Shown piece after piece: positions 27,210 through 37,735 of a stretch of DNA of 64,000 bases. The DNA lies in NCBI RefSeq assembly GCF_013283835.1, contig NZ_CP054052.1:3162001-3226000 (forward strand), in the 5' to 3' direction. Source of the stretch: Poseidonibacter lekithochrous. GTDB lineage: Bacteria > Campylobacterota > Campylobacteria > Campylobacterales > Arcobacteraceae. How positions within the stretch are numbered: position 1 is the first letter of the stretch; every line of letters starts with the position of its first letter. The notes below the pieces were generated by a model. It saw only the letters and a list, made by a program, of their open reading frames with translations. It searched no databases and had not been told where the DNA came from. A program made the translations under genes and the position numbers.

Positions 27210-29060
27210 CTAGTATTTAATAGAAGCAATAATTTGTTTTGTAACAACATTAGCTTCTTTAATTTTCACTTTCACTTTTGTATATAGATTCTGTCCCTTA
27301 TAATTATCAATAGTAACTTTAAGACCTTTCATCTCATCATAACAAACAGCTTTTGATCTTTCAATATCAATTATCTTAACTTTAATATCTTTATCAATAT
27401 TTTTTAAAGCCCATCTAGCATATTTTCTATCTTCAAAATCCCATACAAGTTTATCCACTTCTCGCTCTCTAATTGAGATATGTTCACAAATTTCGTCAAT
27501 ATTTTCAGGAGTTTGTTTTGATTTTAAAATTCTATGTAACACTAAATCTGAATATCTTCTAATTGGACTTGTAAAATGTGAATAAGATTTAAATCCTAAA
27601 CCAAAGTGTCCTAAGTTTCTTGAAGAGTATTTAGCTTGTGTTTGAGCATGAATAATAAGTTCATCAATTTCATCAGCTACTGTTGTAACTCTAGCTTTTT
27701 CTTGAATATGAGTAATTGTATCGTGCACATCACTTTTTAGTTTTACTTTTACCCCTAACATATTCACATCATCAACTAATTTTGATATTGCTTTAAATGG
27801 CGGTTCTTCATGGATTCTAAATATTCCAATAGTGTTTACTTTTTTAGAAGCTTGAATATTTGCTAACAACATACACTCTTCAACTAATTGATGAGATGCT
27901 GTTGAGAATTCTTCTTCTATTGATTCTACTTGGAAGTTTTTAAGTCTTAATCTTAATTCACTTGTTCTAAAATCATAACCTTTTTTTAATCTATGATGTC
28001 TAAAGCTTTTAGTTACATCATATAAGGGTAAAAGGTAATCAAATATATCTTTTTCAGTTTTTGAGTATTGGTCTAAGAAACCATCTAAGACTCTATCTAT
28101 TCTTCCATAAGAGAATTTTTTATGTGAGTTTATAATAGCTTCAAATAATTCAGCTTTTTTCACATCTTTTTTCTCTAGGTCTAAATACATTTTAAATACA
28201 AATGAGTATCTATCAACACCTTCTTTTAATGAACACATATCCTCACTTAAAGCATTAGGAAGCATTGGTAATACTTTTGCAGGTAAATATACAGAAGTAG
28301 ATTTTTTGAATGCCAACTTATCTAAAGGACTTCCCTCTTTTACAAAATAAGAAACATCAGCAATAGCTACATATAATACTTCTTCTTTTTGATCATAATA
28401 AATAGCATCATCATGATCTTTTGCAGAGTTTGGATCAATAGTACAAAATGGTAAATCTCTTAAATCTACTCTTTGCTTCTCATCATCCATAACAGCATTT
28501 ACTTCTATTGGCTTCTCTAACCTAATTGTTTCTTTGTATAAATTTAGAGAAATATACTCATCAACTTTTGGATCAGCTATATTTCCAATAGATTTAATTA
28601 ACTCTAAAGATCGAGAATCAACTAATAAAACTTCACCTTCTTCATATTTTGAGGCTCCATCATTATCTAATCTAATATTTTCTTTTACTGTATAAAAAGA
28701 TTTATCTTTTATATAAATTAGAATTTCACTTTTTTTACCATCTAAAACTCTAATAATTTTTGCTTTGATTCTACTTCTTGGATTAAATACTCTTTTAGCT
28801 AATACGAAATCCCCCGTAAAAGCGCCGTTTAAATGTTCTAAGTCTAAGGTAATATCTTTGTATTCATTTACTAAATCTTCTAATGTTGCTCTATTCTTAT
28901 CAATTTTTACAAAACCAACTTTAAATTTCGAATTAATTTGAAATTCGTTATTTTCTTCTATCAATACTTCTTCTCTAAGTAAGTTATGAATTATTTTTAT
29001 TTCATCTTGACTAAATTGCTTTGTTTTTGAAAGAATCTTCTTAAATAAAGAGCTATACAA
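27210..29060 (-). CDS. rnr: Ribonuclease R family exoribonuclease
   Basis: A 3'-5' exoribonuclease of the RNB family. The 616-residue protein has cold-shock-like domains at the N-terminus (to about 195), the RNB catalytic domain with CTIDPNSAKDHDDAIYY (acidic metal ligands), YLPAKVLPMLPNALSEDMCSL and the HFTSPIRRYSDLVLHR block, then a C-terminal S1-like domain. It is shorter than E. coli RNase R (about 810), lacking the long basic tail and N-terminal helix, which is usual in Campylobacterota. The start is a TTG with AAGGAA seven bases upstream. Confidence 0.92.
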   Translation of the reverse strand: MYSSLFKKILSKTKQFSQDEIKIIHNLLREEVLIEENNEFQINSKFKVGFVKIDKNRATLEDLVNEYKDITLDLEHLNGAFTGDFVLAKRVFNPRSRIKAKIIRVLDGKKSEILIYIKDKSFYTVKENIRLDNDGASKYEEGEVLLVDSRSLELIKSIGNIADPKVDEYISLNLYKETIRLEKPIEVNAVMDDEKQRVDLRDLPFCTIDPNSAKDHDDAIYYDQKEEVLYVAIADVSYFVKEGSPLDKLAFKKSTSVYLPAKVLPMLPNALSEDMCSLKEGVDRYSFVFKMYLDLEKKDVKKAELFEAIINSHKKFSYGRIDRVLDGFLDQYSKTEKDIFDYLLPLYDVTKSFRHHRLKKGYDFRTSELRLRLKNFQVESIEEEFSTASHQLVEECMLLANIQASKKVNTIGIFRIHEEPPFKAISKLVDDVNMLGVKVKLKSDVHDTITHIQEKARVTTVADEIDELIIHAQTQAKYSSRNLGHFGLGFKSYSHFTSPIRRYSDLVLHRILKSKQTPENIDEICEHISIREREVDKLVWDFEDRKYARWALKNIDKDIKVKIIDIERSKAVCYDEMKGLKVTIDNYKGQNLYTKVKVKIKEANVVTKQIIASIKY

Positions 29061-29124
29061 TGCATTTTCCTTAATTATAATTTGTTATAATAGTTTATCC
29101 AAATATTAATGAAGGAATATTATA

Positions 29125-29889
29125 ATGATTTATAAATCTATAATATTATCTTTTTTACTTCTATTTAGCTTTTCAAACCTCTTTGCTAAAGATCACAAAC
29201 CAACACTACTTTTTTATTGTGGAATTACAATGGTTAAACCCATGAAAGAAATCGCAAAGATAATTGAAAAAAAATATCACTGTAATATAAAGATATCTCA
29301 AGGTGGTTCAAAAGATTTATATGAATCTTTGAAGTTTTCAAAAAAAGGAGATTTATATCTTCCTGGAAGTGATTCGTATAGAAAAAACAATCTTAAAGAT
29401 GGTCTTTTATTAGAGGGTACTTACATAGGATACAACCAAGCTTCTATTTTTGTTCAAAAAAACAATCCTTTAAATATAAAAGATTTAGAAGATTTTGTAA
29501 ATGAAGATTTAAACTCAATATTATGTAATCCACAATCTGGAAGTATAGGTCGAGTAACAAAAAAAATATTCACTACCTATAAAAATATTGACTTTTTTGA
29601 AGAAGCATTTGATAATGCTGTTGAGATTGGTATTGACTCAAGAAATATAAATCAAGCTCTTATTACTAAAAGAGTAGATTTAGCAATAAACTGGAAAGCC
29701 ACTGCTTTTTGGCATGAAAATAGTAAATATATTGATGTAATTCAAATAGATGAAAAATATGCTCCTAAAAAGAAATTAGTAATTAATCTTCTAAAATTTT
29801 CAAAACACAAAGATATAGCAAGAGATTTTATGAGTTATGCAAGCTCACTTGAAGGTCAAGAAATCATGCATAAATATGGTTTTAGATAA
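29125..29889 (+). CDS. Periplasmic substrate-binding protein, molybdate/tungstate-like
   Basis: A 254-residue protein with a signal peptide (FLLLFSFSNLFA). The mature part is an extracellular solute-binding fold of the ModA/WtpA type: LLFYCGITMVKPM, ISQGGSKDLYESL, GDLYLPGSDSY and NPQSGSIGRVTKK. No permease or ATPase gene is adjacent. Ten bases downstream a sensor kinase gene starts, so its likely role is a sensing partner rather than transport. Ligand not known; oxyanions are the best guess. AAGGAATATT precedes the ATG. Confidence 0.82.
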   Translation: MIYKSIILSFLLLFSFSNLFAKDHKPTLLFYCGITMVKPMKEIAKIIEKKYHCNIKISQGGSKDLYESLKFSKKGDLYLPGSDSYRKNNLKDGLLLEGTYIGYNQASIFVQKNNPLNIKDLEDFVNEDLNSILCNPQSGSIGRVTKKIFTTYKNIDFFEEAFDNAVEIGIDSRNINQALITKRVDLAINWKATAFWHENSKYIDVIQIDEKYAPKKKLVINLLKFSKHKDIARDFMSYASSLEGQEIMHKYGFR

Positions 29890-29898
29890 AGGTAATTT

Positions 29899-31919
29899 TT
29901 GAATACACAATACAACAGTACTCTTAATCAATTAATATTTTTAATTTCAACTTTTCTAATTGGAATCTTTTTACTTATTTCTATTCATATTATTTTTCTT
30001 AATCTTATGGAGAAACTTGATAAACAAACTATTAATTTAAAAGCAAAAATCCAAATTGGAGAATTAATAGTAAATGATTTATATAAAGTAAGATCTGATT
30101 TTTATGAACTAGCAACCACGGCTACAAATAAAAAAAGTAAACAACTAATTTTTGATAAAATCAATAAAAAAATTAAAGATATTAGAACAACATTAGATGT
30201 TCTTAATAATAGTGGTACAGTAAAAAGAACAATAAGATTAAATATTGCAGAACATTACACAAGTACAAAAGAGATTCATTATAAAAGAATAAATAATGAG
30301 TTTTCACTGGAGACTATAGATTTAGAACCAAAACTACTTCAATTAGAAGGAATGATAAATAAACTTCTTATTATTTTGAAAAAAGAAGAAGTTTATAAAA
30401 GAAATAGTGATGCTAAAAACTATATGTTTGTAAATAAAGAGATAAAAAGATTTTATAAAAGTACTCCTGCTTTTTTTATGAGAATCACTGAAAATACAAA
30501 TAGACTATTATATGAAGGCTCAATTGAGTTAAAAACTTTAGAAAAAAGAATAAAAGAACAAAAAGAACAATACATAAATATTGAATTATTTTTAGTTTTT
30601 GTAATTATTGTATTAGTAATAATTCTAGGTTTTGTAATTGCAAAACAAATCAATGGTAACTCAAGAAAATTAGAGCATCAAAGAGCATCTACTAGGGGTA
30701 TTTTGGATGGACAACAAAATATTGTAGTTGTAAGTAATGGAGAAGAGATGATTGATGCCAACTCTACTTTAGTTGATTTCTTTGAGGGATATAATACTTT
30801 TGATGATTTCAGAAGAGAACATTTATGTATATGTGATTTTTTTATTGATGTAGACAATCCAGAGTTTTTAATAGATATAGATTATGATGGTTTAAAATGG
30901 TTTGAGTATATATTAGCAAATCCAACTCTTCCACATAAAGTAGTAATGATGCAAGGTGAAAATAAAAGATACTTCTCAATTACTGCTAAGAAAAAAGATT
31001 TAGATGATAAAGACTTTATTGTTATTATCTCACTAAATGATATTTCAACAGAAATAGAATCTAGAAGAGAATTAAAAAGATTAAATGATAATCTTGAAGA
31101 TATAGTAAATGAAAAAACAAAAGAATTTCAAGAACTAAATGAACCCTAGAACTAAAAGTAGAAAAAGGGATTTTAGAGAATCGAGAGAAAGATAAAAAAC
31201 TAATACAACAAACAAGGTTTGCAGCCTTAGGTGAAATGATAGGAAATATAGCTCACCAATGGAGACAACCACTATCAGCAATTTCTTCAACTGCTTCATC
31301 AATGTTATTACAACTACAATTAGACTTATTAGAGAAAAAAGATATTGAAAAGTCTTATAATTCAATAATAAAATATTCTGATTTCTTATCTCAAACAGTT
31401 GAAGACTTTAGAAGTTTTTTCAAAGAGAATAAACAAAAAGAAGAGTTTGATATGATAAAAACTCTACACAATACAATAACAATAACAAGTGCCACATACA
31501 AAGATGCTGCAATTCAAATAGCATATAACTTTGATGTTGAAGAATTATATGCTTATGGTTTTGCAAATGAATTAAGTCAGGTTTATTTAAATATTTTAAG
31601 TAATGCAAAAGATATTCTAAAAAATAGTGAAGACCAAAATAAGATAGTAAAAATCCGAGCTTATGAAAATGATAATTTTAATGTGGTTGAAATTATTGAT
31701 AATGCAGGTGGGATAAATGAAGAAATCATTGATAAAATATTTGATCCTTATTTTACAACAAAACATCAATCACAAGGAACAGGAATTGGTCTTTATATGA
31801 GTAAAGAAATCATAGAGAAACACATGAGTGGGCAATTGACAGCCCACAATACAAAGTTCAAATTTCAATCAAAAGAGTATATTGGAGCCTGTTTTAAGAT
31901 AGAATTACCTAGGCTTTAA
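29899..31919 (+). pseudogene. Sensor histidine kinase broken by a one-base deletion
   Basis: The first part (29899-31149, TTG start after AAAGG) encodes a membrane segment, an extracytoplasmic helical sensor region (about 30-225), a second membrane segment (LFLVFVIIVLVIILGFVIA), a PAS-like region and the coiled coil up to FQELNEP, where it stops. The frame that continues from 31143 reads TLELKVEKGILEN and then GEMIGNIAHQWRQPL, N-box, DNAGG and GTGIGLYMS to 31919. Restoring one A in GAACCC (31141-31146) would join them as ELNETLELKVE, matching ELNESLEEKV of the first kinase. It follows the binding-protein gene. Real mutation or sequencing error cannot be told apart here. Confidence 0.85.
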
Positions 31920-31930
31920 GTTAGATTGGA

Positions 31931-31936
31931 TATAAT
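31931..31936 (+). promoter_or_regulatory. -10 element of ilvC
   Basis: Consensus TATAAT, 29 bases before the ilvC ATG, which has GAGGG as ribosome site. Confidence 0.55.
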
Positions 31937-31962
31937 TGCCAAAATTTTTTACTGAGGGTTAA

Positions 31963-32988
<1,026 letters not shown>

Positions 32989-32998
32989 TCATCCAAAT

Positions 32999-33024
32999 TT
33001 TAAGAGAGATTCGTCTCTCTTAAA
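32999..33024 (+). terminator. Perfect hairpin with TTCG loop after ilvC
   Basis: TTTAAGAGAGA - TTCG - TCTCTCTTAAA, 11 perfect base pairs. No T-run follows, so it may act as an RNA-stabilising element or partial terminator ahead of the next gene. Confidence 0.5.
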
Positions 33025-33038
33025 GACTGCAAAAACTC

Positions 33039-34199
33039 ATGCCTAAAAAAACAAGAAAAAAATCAACTCAAAAACATTCTAAGAAAAAACAAAATATCTC
33101 TAAATCAAAATTAATAAATATCTTTTTACTAATATTTCTATTTGCATTTATAGCTACTGCAACTAGCTATTTTATTATGAAAAATGAAAGTTCAAATAAA
33201 AGTGTTACAAATAATATTCTAACATCCAAGCCAGATCCACAAGTTCAAAAGAAAATTGAACAGTTAAAAGAGTTTCAAAAAAAGAAACTAGATGGATACT
33301 TTGATATTACAGATTCTCCAAAAGATGCTTTTGAAGAGTATACAGAAGAGTATAATAAAGACTATATAGAAAAAACTGAAAATAAAATAACTCCTCCAAG
33401 TCAAAAGAAAAAAGAAGAAATAAAAAAAGAGACTGCAAAAACTGTAGTAAAAAAAGAAGAAAAGCAAACTACAAAAAATGAGCAAAAAAAAGAATCTCTA
33501 GCATCAGCTGATAATAAAGCTACATATAAATATGATAAAAATACTAAAGCAAAAATCATAATTATGATTGATGATGTTAGTACTCAAAGGCAAAAAAGAG
33601 AGATTTTAAAACTTGGATATAAAGTAAATCTATCTATTTTACCTCCTACAAAAGGACATCCAAACTCTGCAAAAATTGCACAAGATTTACCATTTTATCT
33701 TATTCACCTTCCATTACAAGCATCTTCTAGATTCAAAGGTGCGGAAGTAGGAACGCTACAAATCACTGACTCTTATGAGAAGATAGAAAAAAGAGTTAAA
33801 CAATTAAGAGCTTGGTATCCAAAAGCTCTTTATACAAATAATCATACGGGTTCAGTATTTACACAGGATTATGAATCTATGGATAAATTATTCAGAGCTT
33901 TAAAGAAATATAACTTTATTTTCGTAGATAGTAGAACAACTGCTAAATCACAAGCAAAAATTATGGCCCAGAAATATAATATGCCATATATTGTAAGAAA
34001 TACTTTTATGGATAATAAAAAAGATTTTAACTATATTCAAAACCAATTAAAAAAAGCAATCAAAATTGCTAAAAAAAATGGTTATGCAATAGCTATTGGT
34101 CATCCATATGCTATTACTATGAAAGTATTAAGAGAATCTAAACACCTTCTAAAAGGTTTAGAACCTATTTATGTAAGTGAGCTTCCATACCTTAAATAG
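33039..34199 (+). CDS. Divergent polysaccharide deacetylase family protein (DUF610/YibQ)
   Basis: The 386-residue protein has an N-terminal membrane anchor (about 27-46, LINIFLLIFLFAFIATATSY) and a long Lys/Glu-rich linker (about 60-165). The C-terminal domain spans about 170-385. It contains IIIMIDDVSTQRQ, NLSILPPTKGHP, FYLIHLPLQA and YTNNHTGSVFT, the divergent deacetylase pattern with retained metal-site acids and histidines. Substrate unknown; envelope polysaccharide is likely. It lies between ilvC and dprA, as in Campylobacter. Confidence 0.85.
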   Translation: MPKKTRKKSTQKHSKKKQNISKSKLINIFLLIFLFAFIATATSYFIMKNESSNKSVTNNILTSKPDPQVQKKIEQLKEFQKKKLDGYFDITDSPKDAFEEYTEEYNKDYIEKTENKITPPSQKKKEEIKKETAKTVVKKEEKQTTKNEQKKESLASADNKATYKYDKNTKAKIIIMIDDVSTQRQKREILKLGYKVNLSILPPTKGHPNSAKIAQDLPFYLIHLPLQASSRFKGAEVGTLQITDSYEKIEKRVKQLRAWYPKALYTNNHTGSVFTQDYESMDKLFRALKKYNFIFVDSRTTAKSQAKIMAQKYNMPYIVRNTFMDNKKDFNYIQNQLKKAIKIAKKNGYAIAIGHPYAITMKVLRESKHLLKGLEPIYVSELPYLK

Positions 34200-34240
34200 T
34201 TATCAGATATAATAATAAAAATTATTATATTGGATTTACT

Positions 34241-35023
34241 ATGATATCTCAAATAACTTATACTATTGATGAACTATCATCAATGAAAAAATACCCTAAA
34301 GAGCTTTTTTATATTGGAAATACAAAACTACTAGAGAAACAAAAAGTTTCAATAGTAGGAACACGTCGTCCAAATGCCTATACCAAAGAGTTTACACATA
34401 AACTATCACAAAAATTATCTCAAGCAAATATATGTATAGTAAGTGGTGCAGCTATGGGTGTAGATGCTATCTCACATAAAGCAGCAAATACAGATAATAC
34501 AATAGCAGTTGTTGCAAATGGTTTGGATATTAGATATCCAAGTATCAATAAAAATCTTATCAAAGATATTGAAAGTAATGGTTTAATGTTATCAGCATAC
34601 AAAGAAGGTGAAAAAGCAAGAGCTTATACTTTTGTTCTTAGAAATGAAATAGTTGTAGCTTTAGGTGATATTTTGATTGTAAGCGAAGCAGATATAAAAT
34701 CAGGAAGTTTAACTTCTGTTCAATATGCTCTTGATATGGGCAAAAAAGTTTATACCCTACCTCATAGATTAAATGAGAGTTTAGGCACACAAGAGCTAGT
34801 TAGAAAAGGTTTAATTGAACCTATATATGATATTGATAAGTTTGTTAATGACCTTTCACCAAAAGATCTTAATCAAAGTCCTATTATTCAAGATGAATTC
34901 TTAAGTTTTTGTTCTTCCTCACCATTATATGATGAAGCAGTTCTTAAATATAGTGATAAAGTATTTGAATATGAACTACTGGGAAAAATAGAGATTAAAA
35001 ATGGAAAGATATTTGTTTTATAA
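34241..35023 (+). CDS. dprA: DNA-processing protein DprA
   Basis: DprA binds incoming single-stranded DNA and loads RecA in natural transformation. The 260-residue protein has the Rossmann core: VSIVGTRRPNAYTKEF, CIVSGAAMGVDAISHKAA, TIAVVANGLDIRYP and SEADIKSGSLTSVQYALDMGKKVYTLPHRL. It is shorter than many homologues, with a short C-terminal extension. It is on the same strand as the deacetylase gene, 41 bases downstream. Confidence 0.92.
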   Translation: MISQITYTIDELSSMKKYPKELFYIGNTKLLEKQKVSIVGTRRPNAYTKEFTHKLSQKLSQANICIVSGAAMGVDAISHKAANTDNTIAVVANGLDIRYPSINKNLIKDIESNGLMLSAYKEGEKARAYTFVLRNEIVVALGDILIVSEADIKSGSLTSVQYALDMGKKVYTLPHRLNESLGTQELVRKGLIEPIYDIDKFVNDLSPKDLNQSPIIQDEFLSFCSSSPLYDEAVLKYSDKVFEYELLGKIEIKNGKIFVL

Positions 35024-35083
35024 AATAAATCTTTTTTTATTAAATAGCAATATTTTACTATATTTAATTTTCTAAACCCACTA

Positions 35084-35097
35084 TGATGTGCACATCA
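35084..35097. promoter_or_regulatory. Perfect 14-bp palindrome upstream of GNAT-AraC operon
   Basis: TGATGTGCACATCA is its own reverse complement, an operator-like site 15 bases before the start codon of the GNAT gene and just upstream of its Shine-Dalgarno. Nearby AT-rich DNA could hold the -10. Confidence 0.5.
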
Positions 35098-35112
35098 AAA
35101 GAAGGAGTCTAA

Positions 35113-35676
35113 ATGAAATTAAAAATAGCAGAAGTCAGCGATATTGATGGTATTTTAAAATTACACAATAAATATCAAATAGATTCGATAAAAGAAGAAG
35201 ACAAAAAAGACGGTTTTGTAACTACAGCTTTTAGTCAAGAAGAATTAAAAAATATTATTGTACAAGAACAAGGGATTTTCATAGCTATCCAAGATGATGA
35301 AGTTATGGGATATGTAATGTCAGCATCATGGCAATACTGGTCAAAATGGCCAATGTTTGCTTTTATGATTGAAGAGTTACCAAAACTTGAATATCTAGGG
35401 CAAACACTAAGAATTGGCAACTCATACCAATATGGTCCAGTTTGTATTGATAAAAGAGTTAGAGGGACTGGTTTATTAGAGCAGTTATTTGATTTTGCAC
35501 TAGAGTCAATGAGCCAAAAATATCCAATCTTAGTAACATTTGTAAATAAAGTAAATGTACGTTCTTACGAAGCACACAAAAGAAAATTAGGTCTTGAAGT
35601 AATTCAAGAATTTGAATACAATAACAACCAATATTACGAGTTCGTTTATGATACATCAAAGCGAGTACTAAACTAA
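35113..35676 (+). CDS. GNAT family N-acetyltransferase
   Basis: The 187-residue protein has the GNAT fold: the N-terminal IAEVSDIDGILKLHNKYQ, the acetyl-CoA binding block YGPVCIDKRVRGTGLLEQLFDFAL (an RxxGxxxxL variant, RGTGLLEQL) and the C-terminal strand around NVRSYEAHKRKLG. The acceptor is not known. AGAAGGAG precedes the ATG. It is followed 11 bases later by an AraC regulator. Confidence 0.87.
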   Translation: MKLKIAEVSDIDGILKLHNKYQIDSIKEEDKKDGFVTTAFSQEELKNIIVQEQGIFIAIQDDEVMGYVMSASWQYWSKWPMFAFMIEELPKLEYLGQTLRIGNSYQYGPVCIDKRVRGTGLLEQLFDFALESMSQKYPILVTFVNKVNVRSYEAHKRKLGLEVIQEFEYNNNQYYEFVYDTSKRVLN

Positions 35677-35687
35677 AAAGGTCTTAC

Positions 35688-36479
35688 ATGTCAGATATAT
35701 TCTATGTGAATAATAAATTTAATAAAGTAACATTAAATCCTCATTTTCACGAAGAATATACTATTAGTTTAGTGTACAAAGGTATGCATCTTTTTTCTAA
35801 TGAAAAAGATACATACAATGTGGAAGCTGGAATGATTCAAGTTTTAAATCCTTATGAATTCCATCAAACAAAAGATAGTTCATGGGCACATTTAAATATT
35901 ATGCCAACAATAAAACAAATGAATACTATAGCCTCACAAATGCTTCAAAAAGAGATAAACTCGCAAATTCTTATAAACACTATGATAAAAGACCAAAAGG
36001 CTACAAATCTATTCTATTCACTTTTTACAAGCCTTGATTCTATATACAATAACCGATTGTCAATTGATAGTAAAGTTGTAGAGTTTTTAGAGTATATATT
36101 GAAATATCACTCATCATTAAAAGCAGAAGAAATAGTAAATATTGATATAAATAAAAATAAATTATCATTAGGATTAGAGTATATAAATTCTAATATCACA
36201 AATGACAATTTATCTTTAGATGAGATTTCTAACAATATAGGTTTATCTAAATATCACTTTTTAAGAGAGTTTAAAAAAGAAACAGGAGTAACTCCTAATC
36301 AATATATTCAAATAAAAAAAGTGAATAAAGTAAGAAGTTTTTTAAAAACAGATGCTTCCCTATCAAGTATTGCTTATGAGTGTGGGTTTACTGATCAATC
36401 CCATATGATAAAAGTATTTAAAAGATTTATAGGTTATACTCCCAAACAGTTTAAGAATACTTCTCCTATAAAATTCTAA
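35688..36479 (+). CDS. AraC family transcriptional regulator
   Basis: The 263-residue protein has an N-terminal cupin-like sensing domain with HFHEEYTISLVYKG and LNPYEFHQ. The C-terminal AraC DNA-binding domain spans about 160-258 (LDEISNNIGLSKYHFLREFKKETG and YECGFTDQSHMIKVFKRFIGYTPKQF). It is co-transcribed with the GNAT gene and may act on the palindrome upstream of it. Its stop overlaps the nhaA stop by four bases. Confidence 0.9.
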   Translation: MSDIFYVNNKFNKVTLNPHFHEEYTISLVYKGMHLFSNEKDTYNVEAGMIQVLNPYEFHQTKDSSWAHLNIMPTIKQMNTIASQMLQKEINSQILINTMIKDQKATNLFYSLFTSLDSIYNNRLSIDSKVVEFLEYILKYHSSLKAEEIVNIDINKNKLSLGLEYINSNITNDNLSLDEISNNIGLSKYHFLREFKKETGVTPNQYIQIKKVNKVRSFLKTDASLSSIAYECGFTDQSHMIKVFKRFIGYTPKQFKNTSPIKF

Positions 36480-37666
36480 TTCATACTACAGTGTTTTTTG
36501 CCTTTTACAAAACGAAGGATTAAATACCCTACTACACCTGATAGAATAGAGCCAATTAAAATAGCTAACTTATCTGTATAGAAAAATGCATCCGAATCAC
36601 CGTAAGCTAGTGAATCAATAAATAAACTCATTGTAAATCCAATACCCGTTAATACAGAAATTCCGTAAATTTGTGGCCATGTTGTACATTTAGGTAATTT
36701 GGCAATATTTAGTTTTACAGCCATATATGTAAATAAAAATACCCCTACTTGTTTTCCTACAAATAGTCCTAATATAATTCCTAAAGATACAGGATTAAAA
36801 ACCTTTTCTACAGATAAGGATCTTAAATCTACTCCTGCATTTACAAAAGCAAAAATAGGCAAGATATAAAAAGCAACCCAAAAATGTATATAGTGTTGTA
36901 AACTTTTCATCGGTGAGACACGTTTTCTTTTCTCATTTATTGCAGATACAGGAATAGTAAATGCTAAAATAATTCCAGCTAATGTAGCATGAATTCCAGA
37001 TTTTAATACAAAAATCCATAAGAAAATACCAACTAAGGCATAAGCACTTACTAGTGTAATTCTCATCTTATTCATCAAATACAATATTACAATTGAAGCT
37101 AAAGCTAAAGCCAATGACATAAATGAAAGTTTTGATGTATAAAAGAATGCAATAATTAATATGGCACCTAAATCATCAAATATAGCTAATGCCATTAAAA
37201 ATATTTTTAATGATACAGGAACTCTTTTTCCAAGTAAGGAGAGAATCCCTAAAGCAAAGGCAATATCTGTTGCGGTGGGAATTGCCCAACCTCTTATGGC
37301 AAAATCATTATCTTGATTAAAAAATACAAATATTAATGCAGGAACTACCATTCCACCAATGGCAGCAAAAGCAGGAAGGGCGAGTTTTGAGAAAGTGGAC
37401 AAATGTCCTAATAAAAGTTCACGTTTGATTTCTAAACCTATGAGTAGAAAGAAGATAGCCATTAAACCATCATTTACCCATAGTATTAAAGGCTTGGAGA
37501 TTTCTAATAAATCTCCAAATTTGAATTCAATTTTAGTATGTAAAAATTCATTGTAAAATCCAGATAAAAAAGTATTGCTAAACAATAATGCCAATATCGT
37601 TACAAACATTAATACAATGCCTGATGTTGACTCTTTTTTTAAGAATTTACGAACTAATACTTTCAT
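36476..37666 (-). CDS. nhaA: Na+/H+ antiporter NhaA
   Basis: Exports Na+ in exchange for protons. The 396-residue protein has about 12 membrane segments and the ion-site pair in ALAIFDDLGAILII, together with IPTATDIAFALGILSLLG and the C-terminal GIGFTMSLFIDSLAYG. GAGGTGAAGT precedes the ATG. Together with the CPA2 antiporter at 7.5 kb it suits a saline habitat. Confidence 0.96.
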   Translation of the reverse strand: MKVLVRKFLKKESTSGIVLMFVTILALLFSNTFLSGFYNEFLHTKIEFKFGDLLEISKPLILWVNDGLMAIFFLLIGLEIKRELLLGHLSTFSKLALPAFAAIGGMVVPALIFVFFNQDNDFAIRGWAIPTATDIAFALGILSLLGKRVPVSLKIFLMALAIFDDLGAILIIAFFYTSKLSFMSLALALASIVILYLMNKMRITLVSAYALVGIFLWIFVLKSGIHATLAGIILAFTIPVSAINEKRKRVSPMKSLQHYIHFWVAFYILPIFAFVNAGVDLRSLSVEKVFNPVSLGIILGLFVGKQVGVFLFTYMAVKLNIAKLPKCTTWPQIYGISVLTGIGFTMSLFIDSLAYGDSDAFFYTDKLAILIGSILSGVVGYLILRFVKGKKHCSMN

Positions 37667-37735
37667 ACTTCACCTCAAAACCCTAATAAGAATTATTTTA
37701 TAATAATAATCTTTACTAAATGTTAAAGTAAAAAA

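Noticed and set aside
33400-33500. A-rich tract as a slippage or phase-variable site
   Set aside because: It encodes the Lys/Glu linker of the DUF610 protein with mixed codons and no long homopolymer.
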